A DNA stretch of 29,969 nucleotides from an uncultured Clostridium sp. (GTDB lineage Bacteria > Bacillota > Clostridia > Clostridiales > Clostridiaceae): contig CAKVFO010000020.1 in the NCBI GenBank assembly GCA_934746785.1, forward strand, positions 1 to 29,969. The letters are read 5' to 3'. The notes below the pieces were generated by a model. The model was not told the origin of the DNA, searched no databases, and saw only the letters and a program-made list of their open reading frames with translations. Positions within the stretch are counted from its first letter, which is position 1. The number at the start of each line of letters is the position of its first letter. Both the position numbers and the translations under genes were made by a program. Of this stretch, positions 16,121 through 22,925 are shown piece by piece.

Positions 16121-16666
16121 TTAAACCAAGCCAATCCAAATACTTATATTAAAAACAGAATGACATATTATTGTAATCCATAATGAATCATATTCTTTAA
16201 CAAGATATCCAAAAATCATACTAACTACTGACACAGATATTATTCCTTGAATAATATCTGTTCCTCCTATTATCCAATTTGGAAAGTGAAAAATAACAAA
16301 AATTAAAGTAGATAATACATTAGCTTTTATAAAAGAATATTTTTCTTCAAAAAACCTTAGTAAAAATCCTCTTATAGGTATTTCTTCTAAAAATCCTACA
16401 CTTAAACCATAAAGCCATCTTATACCTATGTTTAAATTAATATTTAAATTATTAGTTATAATTCCCTTAAAAATAAATAATCCTACATATACAAAGCTGA
16501 CAAATCCACCTATTAAAATACCTTTATCCCAATTCTTTTTTAACTTTAAATAATTAAATACATTACTATTTATTTTTTTTCTAATAAAAAAATAAATAGG
16601 CATTAATATAAAAAAACTATATAAAATCAAACTACAAATAAAAACAATTATATCACTAATCACCAT
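16121..16666 (-). CDS. CPBP-family intramembrane protease (MroQ-like role possible)
   Basis: A 181-residue polytopic membrane protein of the CPBP (CAAX/Abi) glutamic protease family, with about six hydrophobic segments. The signature motifs are complete: E94-E95-xxx-R99 (LEEIPIRG), FVIFH ending in H127, and H169-xxx-N173 (CHSVFN). In S. aureus the CPBP protease MroQ is needed for maturation of the agr signal peptide. This gene is divergent from agrB, 101 bp away, so a role in processing the AgrD peptide is a reasonable inference; immunity to a peptide is the alternative. Two ATGs are adjacent; the second is 6 nt after AGGAG and is chosen. Confidence 0.88.
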   Translation of the reverse strand: MVISDIIVFICSLILYSFFILMPIYFFIRKKINSNVFNYLKLKKNWDKGILIGGFVSFVYVGLFIFKGIITNNLNINLNIGIRWLYGLSVGFLEEIPIRGFLLRFFEEKYSFIKANVLSTLIFVIFHFPNWIIGGTDIIQGIISVSVVSMIFGYLVKEYDSLWITIICHSVFNISIWIGLV

Positions 16667-16711
16667 CATTCACTCCTATTTTCCATTAAAGTATTTTATT
16701 TACTCTTATTA

Positions 16712-16744
16712 TATAGTAATATAGTAATATATGTAATATAGTAA
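16712..16744 (+). repeat. Tandem octamer array upstream of agrB
   Basis: TATAGTAA (16712-16719), TATAGTAA (16720-16727), TATATGTAA (16728-16736) and TATAGTAA (16737-16744) follow one another without gaps, ending about 10 bp before the agrB ribosome site. The array overlaps the likely promoter of agrB (possible -35 TTTACT at 16699-16704). It could be a repeated regulator site, or slippage-prone DNA. Confidence 0.6.
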
Positions 16745-16767
16745 CTTATTTTGAAAGGATGTCTAAA

Positions 16768-17370
16768 ATGATTTTAACAGATAAAATTGCCAAATCAACA
16801 GTAACTTTTATTAAAAATAACACATCAACTTCTGATGAAGATTTAGAAAAAATTGAATATGGAATTAAAGCTTTAGTTTCTAATTTTTTAAAATTAGTTC
16901 TTTTATTTTTAACTGCTTATTTTTTTGGGGTTTTAAAATATACACTCTTAGCTGTATTTACTTTTGCATTGATACGATCTTTTGCTAGTGGTGCTCATGC
17001 TAATTCAACTATTCAATGTATATTTATAAATTATTTATTCTTTTTAGGAAACGTTTTTATAAGTATTTATCATCCTTTATCCACTATGGAAATAGGTGTT
17101 ATATTCTTAATTTCCTTAATCCTTATATGCTTATACTCACCAGCTGACACTGCTGAACGTCCACTTGTAAACAAAAAATTACGTATTTTTTTGAAATTAG
17201 GTTCTATCATAACGGCTTTTATACTTTTATTTATTAGTTTAATTATTAATAATGATGTATATAAAACAATAATTATTAACTCAATACTGGAAGAATCTAT
17301 TGCTATCACTCCACTTTTATATAAAATACTTGGCAAAAGCTATAGAAATTACTTTAATATTACTTTATAG
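16768..17370 (+). CDS. agrB: AgrB, signal-peptide processing membrane endopeptidase
   Basis: A 200-residue polytopic membrane protein of the AgrB family. It cleaves the C-terminal tail from the AgrD precursor and forms the thiolactone ring. The catalytic pair is H77 and C84 in RSFASGAHANSTIQCIF, at the same positions as in S. aureus AgrB. Several hydrophobic segments follow (about 41-60, 84-103, 108-125, 147-165). I choose the ATG at 16768, because AAAGGA ends 7 nt before it; an ATG three codons earlier overlaps the ribosome site. No agrD follows it, unlike standard agrBDCA order; the peptide gene is found 2.3 kb away on the other strand. Confidence 0.93.
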   Translation: MILTDKIAKSTVTFIKNNTSTSDEDLEKIEYGIKALVSNFLKLVLLFLTAYFFGVLKYTLLAVFTFALIRSFASGAHANSTIQCIFINYLFFLGNVFISIYHPLSTMEIGVIFLISLILICLYSPADTAERPLVNKKLRIFLKLGSIITAFILLFISLIINNDVYKTIIINSILEESIAITPLLYKILGKSYRNYFNITL

Positions 17371-17397
17371 ACATTTAAATACAATTAATGTTATAAT
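17368..17397 (+). promoter_or_regulatory. Possible promoter for agrA-agrC
   Basis: -35 TAGACA (17368-17373), 18-nt spacer, -10 TATAAT (17392-17397), starting at the agrB stop. It would allow agrA-agrC to be made without agrB. Confidence 0.5.
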
Positions 17398-17429
17398 TAA
17401 AATATATTATTTAAACGGAGGTTCGCTTT

Positions 17430-18161
17430 ATGGATATTATCATATGTGAAGATAATTCACATCAAAGAAAAGATATTGAGACTTTAATTACTAATGAAAT
17501 AGAAAGCCTAGATTTTAAGATTGCACTATCAACTGGAAATCCTAATGCAGTAATAAAGTACGTAGAAAATAATAACTTAAGTAACTTAATTTATTTCTTA
17601 GATATTGATTTACAAAATAGCATAAATGGTATTGAATTAGCGAAGATGATAAGAAAATACGATTCAACTGGATATATAATATTCTTAACTGCTCATGCAG
17701 AACTTACTTTACTAACATTTCAATATAAGGTACGAGCCATGGATTATATAATTAAAGGTGATCCAGCAATAGTAAGACAAAAAATTAGAGATTGTTTCAA
17801 TCAAATATGTATAGATGTTTCTAACAGTAAAAATAAAAAGTCAAATATAATTCCTATTGATATCGGTAATAACTTAGTATTTTTTGACTTAGATGATGTA
17901 CTTTTCTTTGAAACAGCTGATACTGAACATAAAATAAGAGTTCATACATCAACAGGATATTCTGAATTCTATGGAACCTTAAAAGATATTGAAACTGCAT
18001 TAACGCCATCATATTATAAGCCTCATCGTTCATATTTAGTTAATACAAAAAAGATTAAATCTATCGATAAAGAAAATCTTATAATCCATATGATTAATGG
18101 TGAGACATGCTATGTAGCTTCTAGATATTTAAAAGGTTTATTACAAAAATGTTTAGGATAA
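17430..18161 (+). CDS. agrA: AgrA-type response regulator (receiver + LytTR)
   Basis: A 243-residue response regulator. Receiver domain about residues 1-125: acidic pocket E7-D8, phosphoacceptor D58 in YFLDIDL (matching the FLDIDL of staphylococcal AgrA), T87 in FLTAHAE and K109. LytTR DNA-binding domain about 140-243, with FFETADTEHKIRVHT, FYGTLKDIE and HRSYLVNTKKI, the usual LytTR sequence. It would be phosphorylated by AgrC and bind pairs of 9-bp repeats two helical turns apart. GGAGG lies before the ATG, 59 bp after agrB. A 14-bp hairpin overlaps its stop codon. Likely targets in the window are the repeat upstream of the GH5 gene and the agrD and agrB promoters; none is proven. Confidence 0.93.
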   Translation: MDIIICEDNSHQRKDIETLITNEIESLDFKIALSTGNPNAVIKYVENNNLSNLIYFLDIDLQNSINGIELAKMIRKYDSTGYIIFLTAHAELTLLTFQYKVRAMDYIIKGDPAIVRQKIRDCFNQICIDVSNSKNKKSNIIPIDIGNNLVFFDLDDVLFFETADTEHKIRVHTSTGYSEFYGTLKDIETALTPSYYKPHRSYLVNTKKIKSIDKENLIIHMINGETCYVASRYLKGLLQKCLG

Positions 18162-18185
18162 AAAATACTTTGTATTTTTTATCCT
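18155..18185 (+). terminator. Hairpin terminator or attenuator between agrA and agrC
   Basis: Perfect 14-bp stem AGGATAAAAAATAC / GTATTTTTTATCCT with a 3-nt loop, followed by TTTTA. It covers the agrA stop codon. The agrC ribosome site TGGAGG follows only 6 nt later, so agrC would be made by readthrough. The stem is AT-rich. Confidence 0.6.
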
Positions 18186-18207
18186 TTTTAATGGAGGTTT
18201 TTAAAAG

Positions 18208-19548
18208 TTGACTGAAGTTATTTTATATTTATTATACTCATTAATAAGTTCGTTACTATATGTTATTAATTTATATGTAATTAACAAAAAGCTTTTTGAC
18301 AAAAAATCATTTTTTAAGTATTTTCTATGTATATTTATAGCACTTAATTTTTGTTCAAAGAGTACAAAAATTACAAACTTTGTATGCTTATTAATATCCA
18401 TTTTATTTTTCTTAAGAAAAATAAATAAATTAATACCATTTATTTTATCCTATATAATTATGATGATAATTATAATTATTAGTGATGCAGGTGTAGGATT
18501 TTTTATAACTAAAATTTTAAATATATCGTATGAAAATTTTTCAAGCAGTAACTTTCTACATATATTTTCTACTACTTTAATTGTTCTTTTATCAACCTTA
18601 TTGTCAGTTTTATTAAAAAAGTTTCTTAATAAAATTGATTTCAATATTGAAAACATCTACCTTACAAACACAACAAAAAAATTAACAATCACTATGATAT
18701 TTGTATTCATCTCATTAGATATATTATTAAGAATATTCATACTATCAGCTAGTGATATGATTTTTGATAATAAATTCTATATTTATATTATTTGTGTATT
18801 TATATTAATATCATTTTTAGTTGTAATATTATATTTTTTATATAAGATTATAAATATATCTTTTCAGAATGATTTTATAGATAAAGAAAATAAACAATTA
18901 AAAGAGTATACTGACATGCTAGAAAAAATCTCTTCTGACTTAAGAAAATTCAAACATGATTATGTTAATATTCTATATACACTAGGAGATTTTATTAATA
19001 ATGAAAATATACAAGATTTAAAAAAATATTATAACGATGAACTCTTACCTGAAAGCAAAAATATAGTAACAAGCGATAAACATATAACACTATTAAGAAA
19101 TATAAAAATCACCCCTTTAAAAGCTTTAATTTCATCTAAACTTTTAGCAGCTCAATCTGAAGGTATTGAAATTAATGCTGAAGTATTAGAAGAAATAAAT
19201 TATATATCAATCAAAACAATTGATATATGTAGAATAATAGGAATATTCCTTGATAACGCTATAGAATCTGCTATTACATGTAAAAAGAAATTTATACATT
19301 TTGCAATGATAAAAATGCCTGATAATGTCATAATTTTAATATTAAATTCTTGTCCTAAAAACATTCCACCAATTCATCAATTATATGCAAAAAACTTTTC
19401 AACAAAAGGTCCAAATAGAGGTATTGGATTAACTTCTGTAAAAGAATTAATAGATACATCTTATGATAATATTTTATTAAATACCACAGCTTCATCTGGA
19501 ACATTTAAACAGGAGCTTATAATTAAAGAGGTTATATCAGAGTTGTAA
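18208..19548 (+). CDS. agrC: AgrC-type sensor histidine kinase (GHKL)
   Basis: A 446-residue membrane sensor kinase. The N-terminal 215 residues contain six or seven hydrophobic segments, as in AgrC, forming the peptide-binding sensor. A coiled linker (about 220-245) leads to the phosphoacceptor H250 in LRKFKHDYVN, then the GHKL ATPase: N-box FLDNAIES (D349, N350) and G-box NRGIGLTSVKELI. It should detect the cyclic AgrD peptide and phosphorylate AgrA. The start is a TTG with TGGAGG upstream (10-nt gap). It ends in a long hairpin formed partly from its own last codons. Third positions are strikingly AT-rich, even for this window. Confidence 0.92.
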   Translation: MTEVILYLLYSLISSLLYVINLYVINKKLFDKKSFFKYFLCIFIALNFCSKSTKITNFVCLLISILFFLRKINKLIPFILSYIIMMIIIIISDAGVGFFITKILNISYENFSSSNFLHIFSTTLIVLLSTLLSVLLKKFLNKIDFNIENIYLTNTTKKLTITMIFVFISLDILLRIFILSASDMIFDNKFYIYIICVFILISFLVVILYFLYKIINISFQNDFIDKENKQLKEYTDMLEKISSDLRKFKHDYVNILYTLGDFINNENIQDLKKYYNDELLPESKNIVTSDKHITLLRNIKITPLKALISSKLLAAQSEGIEINAEVLEEINYISIKTIDICRIIGIFLDNAIESAITCKKKFIHFAMIKMPDNVIILILNSCPKNIPPIHQLYAKNFSTKGPNRGIGLTSVKELIDTSYDNILLNTTASSGTFKQELIIKEVISEL

Positions 19549-19568
19549 ACTTCTGATATAACCTCTTT
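19525..19568. terminator. Terminator at the end of agrC
   Basis: Perfect 17-bp stem AAAGAGGTTATATCAGA (19525-19541) and TCTGATATAACCTCTTT (19552-19568). The left arm is coding sequence of agrC. It lies between the convergent agrC and agrD genes and probably serves both strands, although the following T-tract is weak. Confidence 0.75.
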
Positions 19569-19626
19569 AAAAAATTAGATTATTAAGTTTAAGTTTCATA
19601 AATTATTTACATATTTTAAATTTAAT

Positions 19627-19767
19627 CTAATTCTTGTATAGTGACTTTGGCATTTCAACTTCTTCAAACCAATAAAATATGCACATAGATGATGATATAT
19701 TAGCAATAAACATTGCCACAGCAGAAATAACTAAAGCTATAGTTGTTTTTGATTTAAAGGTTTTCAT
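19627..19767 (-). CDS. agrD: AgrD-like cyclic autoinducer peptide precursor
   Basis: A 46-codon gene on the strand opposite agrBAC. The product starts MKTFKSKTTIALVISAVAMF, an amphipathic/hydrophobic leader, continues through IANISSSM to the ring core C29-I-F-Y-W-(F), and ends in the charged tail EEVEMPKSLYKN. The tail closely parallels staphylococcal AgrD (DEVEVPKEL): the acidic-plus-Pro block is what AgrB recognises. By alignment the ring would be Cys29 to Trp33 or Phe34, so the signal is probably a five- or six-residue thiolactone rich in aromatics. The ribosome site AAAGGAAG lies about 9 nt upstream. Its promoter looks like an extended -10. The position, convergent with agrC, is unusual for agr loci. 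Confidence 0.87.
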   Translation of the reverse strand: MKTFKSKTTIALVISAVAMFIANISSSMCIFYWFEEVEMPKSLYKN

Positions 19768-19800
19768 TTTTATCTACTTCCTTTCTATTTCTTTAAATTT

Positions 19801-19809
19801 ATTATACCA
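19801..19809 (-). promoter_or_regulatory. Extended -10 promoter of agrD
   Basis: Minus strand TGGTATAAT, an extended -10 (TGN-TATAAT), 34 nt before the agrD start. No -35 box is visible at 17 nt, as in activator-dependent promoters. The rest of 19768-20073 is very AT-rich; I see only this site and a possible 10-codon reading frame. Confidence 0.55.
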
Positions 19810-20073
19810 CATTTCTTTACCTTTATATACCATTATGATTAATAAATTTCATTATTTTAATTTTTTTCTTCGACATTTTTTTAAAAAAGCAAATAATATA
19901 TATTCTATTTTTTAACTATATATCCACCTATTAAAATTTTATTTGAATTTTACTTATTTTAAAATTTCAAATAATATCCAATTCATAGCATTAACCTCTA
20001 CCTTACATATTTATCTAAAATTTTCGCATATATATTTAACATTATATAAACAAAATGTTTTACGCCACTCTAT

Positions 20074-20127
20074 TCAGTTAATAATCAGTGCTCGCTCTCA
20101 AAAAAAGTTTTGAATTTCCTATACGTT
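20074..20127 (+). repeat. 3' tail remnant of the dispersed repeat
   Basis: Only the last ~50 bases of the element remain (AATCAGTGCTC ... CTATACGT), with two or three differences from the full copies. The upstream part is replaced by unrelated AT-rich sequence. The end again lies a few bases from a terminator stem. Confidence 0.8.
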
Positions 20128-20130
20128 TAA

Positions 20131-20164
20131 AAAGATGATCTCCACCTAAGTAGAAATCATCTTT
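20131..20164 (-). terminator. Terminator of the cellulosome operon
   Basis: Stem AAAGATGAT (20131-20139) and ATCATCTTT (20156-20164), with partial further pairing in the 16-nt loop. On the minus strand it is followed by TTTTTAAACG. It lies about 30 nt past the stop of the last operon gene. Confidence 0.75.
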
Positions 20165-20194
20165 AAAAATAATTTTATTATTAAATTATTTTGT

Positions 20195-22894
20195 TTAAAT
20201 TAATGCTTTTAATGCAAGTAAATCTAAGAAGTTTACTACTCCATCTCCATTAATATCTGCATTCTCTTCATTTAGAGATATATCACCACCATCGTTTATA
20301 TACCTCTTCAATAATGTGTAATCTTTAATATTTACAACTTCATCATTATTAACATCACCCTTATTTCTTTCTACAACTTTATTTCCGTGATGTTCATTTA
20401 AGTAAGACGCTACCCATGAAAGTGGTGCATTCCAATTGATTGTAACTTCATTAGTTGACCATGATTCTATATTATCCATAAAACATTTTTCTGGTGCTTT
20501 TGAACCTGGTAGCCATCCTGAACCTTTAACCCATGGATCTTCTAGTCCTGAGTTTGGTCCTCCTGATATAGCTCCCTTTGGTGCTTTAGGGAATGTATTA
20601 TCACATTGATATGCCCAGAATCTATGGTGTGGATTTTCTAATGGTTTTTCACCATATCCAGTTACATAACATTTTGTATTAGGGTTAGCTCCTAATAAAT
20701 AATCCATTGCTCCATCAGCCGCATCAATATATTTACTAGTTTTACTTCCAGCAATATCATTAGCATATCCTAATAGAATCATTGTATTAGTTACAAATGA
20801 GTTAGAACCCCATGGATATCCTTTAACCCCTTTAACAGTTTGAGATGGAACTATTGTAGTGCTATATCCTTGGTTTTCTTGATTACTTACAAATACATCT
20901 GCTGCTTTAAGAACATTTGCTTTTGCAGTTTCTTTATCAGCTGCTGGCAAATCATTCTTTGAAGATAATAATGATAATGTACCTAATCCTGCAACATTAC
21001 CCCAGTCAAAACATCCTGAAACTCCAGTATCTTCACCACCTGTTAAAGTTGAACTCATTTCTAAGTAATGGCTTACTTTTCTCTTATCTTTATTATTACG
21101 TTCTTTCTTAGCATCATCTAAATAACTACTATCACCTGTTGTTGCATACAATTCACATGCTGCCCAGTAGAATTCATCTGATACATCATTATCTCCATAA
21201 GCTCCACCACCAGTTTGCTTATCCATTGGTGCAAAAATTTCTGGATTCTTTTCTGCAGCTTTATAAGCTTTTTCAGATGCTTTTAAACATTTATCTGAGA
21301 AAGCTGGATCTATATCCTTCCATAAACGTGCTGCTTGTGCTGTAACTGCTGCCATGTTTAATGTTGCTGCAGTTGAAGGTGGTTGTAAATAACGTTTCTT
21401 AGTATCTTGGTCTGGTCTAACTCCTAGAGCTGTCCAAGATTCATCATGTGCTTTATGATGAACCATTCCAGCATATTTATTTCCATCTGGCACTTGCATC
21501 TTAAGCATTAATTCTACATTATAACGTGATTCATCTAAGATATCTGCAATTCCATTTCCGCTTTCTGGAATGTTCATACTTCCATCTGCATATGGAGCCT
21601 TAGTCATATCTTCACCTGCATTTAATGCACGTTCATATTGGTTTTGCATTGTCCAAGTAGAAATACCACCATTAACAACATATTTACCATGATCTCCGGC
21701 ATCATACCATCCACCTGTTACATCAAGTTTATAATTAGCATTGTACCAAAGTCCTGGTGCAGGTCCTAAAATATCTGAAGGATGTCCAGCTGGTCTTGCC
21801 AAGTCATCTCTTCCATCAGTATATTTAGATTCTATTTTAATACCACTTCTATTATGATAGAAATACTTAATAGCATCATATTTTAAATTATCATAGATAT
21901 TATCACCTATTGTAAATTTAGCACTTTCGCTTAATACATTGACATCTTCATCAACATCATCATTATGTTCTGGAACCACATTTTTTGAATCTACAACTAA
22001 TCTATATCCTGTTCCTGGAGTATTGTAGTTAGAAAAATCTATCTTATGAACATAATCTCCTGATGCATCATCCTGTCCAAATACTGTTGTATTACCACTA
22101 GCAACTGTAGAACCAGAAGCATTAATTAACTTCCATTTTACTGGTTTAGTATCTTTTAAAACTGCAGTAGCTTTCTTTACTGCATTTGTAAAGTAACCAA
22201 CTTGGTTAACCTTTACTGCATAATCAGTATCATCATATTCTACAGGAGTTCCTGGATATTGAGTATCCTTTACACTTACATTTGTGAAAGTATAACTATA
22301 TTTTTCTTCATTTTCAGGTGTAACTGAAGCTGGTGCACAATCACCTGCTAAGTGAAATGCAAATTCACACCTACTTACAGTTTTATCCATTCTAAAACTT
22401 CCTGTTACAGTCTTAGCTTGTCCAGCAACTAAGTCGATTGGCTGCCAAGTTTTAGGATTATCTATTGTACCTGTACCATTCCAGTATTCATCATATGGGT
22501 CTCCCATGTCACCTATTTTAGGATATATTTTACAATTCTTATCAGCTTTTACTGTAAAAGATACCTGGTAAGTATGGCCAGCTTCTAGTGTTAAACCTCT
22601 ATGACGGAATTGAACACTCCATCTAGTTGGTTGAGTCTTATCAGTTATTTTATCAACAGTAACTTTGTAAGCCCCATCTTCAATATTGAATTCACTAACA
22701 GATGGTGCTGTTTCAACAACATTCCAAGGAAGCCCTCTTCCATCTTTAAAATCATTAGTTTGAATTAAGTCACCTGGATTTACATATTTTACTGCTGCCT
22801 TAGCACTTTCAGCTTTAAAACCAACTGGTGCAACTAAAGTAGTTGCAACAGTGGCTGCTGAAAGGGCAATGCATAATATTTTTTTCTTTAACAT
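20195..22894 (-). CDS. CBM4-Ig-GH9 cellulase with dockerin (Cel9E/EngK type)
   Basis: A secreted 899-residue cellulosomal enzyme. Order: signal peptide about 1-34; CBM4-like cellulose-binding domain about 36-212 (starts NPGDLIQTNDFKDGRGLPW); Ig-like CelD_N domain about 224-330 (VNQVGYFTNAVKKA); GH9 catalytic domain about 335-835; dockerin 846-899. GH9 residues visible are D398 and D401 in GGWYDAGDHGKY, the HHRFWAY histidine region, and the proton donor E816 in NEVTINWNAP. This domain order is that of C. cellulolyticum Cel9E and C. cellulovorans EngK, which act largely as cellobiohydrolases, an inference for this protein. It is last in the operon, 31 bp after GH48. GAGGGGG precedes the ATG by 8 nt. 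Confidence 0.95.
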   Translation of the reverse strand: MLKKKILCIALSAATVATTLVAPVGFKAESAKAAVKYVNPGDLIQTNDFKDGRGLPWNVVETAPSVSEFNIEDGAYKVTVDKITDKTQPTRWSVQFRHRGLTLEAGHTYQVSFTVKADKNCKIYPKIGDMGDPYDEYWNGTGTIDNPKTWQPIDLVAGQAKTVTGSFRMDKTVSRCEFAFHLAGDCAPASVTPENEEKYSYTFTNVSVKDTQYPGTPVEYDDTDYAVKVNQVGYFTNAVKKATAVLKDTKPVKWKLINASGSTVASGNTTVFGQDDASGDYVHKIDFSNYNTPGTGYRLVVDSKNVVPEHNDDVDEDVNVLSESAKFTIGDNIYDNLKYDAIKYFYHNRSGIKIESKYTDGRDDLARPAGHPSDILGPAPGLWYNANYKLDVTGGWYDAGDHGKYVVNGGISTWTMQNQYERALNAGEDMTKAPYADGSMNIPESGNGIADILDESRYNVELMLKMQVPDGNKYAGMVHHKAHDESWTALGVRPDQDTKKRYLQPPSTAATLNMAAVTAQAARLWKDIDPAFSDKCLKASEKAYKAAEKNPEIFAPMDKQTGGGAYGDNDVSDEFYWAACELYATTGDSSYLDDAKKERNNKDKRKVSHYLEMSSTLTGGEDTGVSGCFDWGNVAGLGTLSLLSSKNDLPAADKETAKANVLKAADVFVSNQENQGYSTTIVPSQTVKGVKGYPWGSNSFVTNTMILLGYANDIAGSKTSKYIDAADGAMDYLLGANPNTKCYVTGYGEKPLENPHHRFWAYQCDNTFPKAPKGAISGGPNSGLEDPWVKGSGWLPGSKAPEKCFMDNIESWSTNEVTINWNAPLSWVASYLNEHHGNKVVERNKGDVNNDEVVNIKDYTLLKRYINDGGDISLNEENADINGDGVVNFLDLLALKALI

Positions 22895-22925
22895 CTCATT
22901 TTCCCCCTCAATTAACTTTTAAAAA

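Noticed and set aside
19679..19915. A 78-codon plus-strand frame after agrC
   Set aside because: It has no ribosome site, reads as low-complexity hydrophobic sequence, and is antisense to the well-supported agrD gene.
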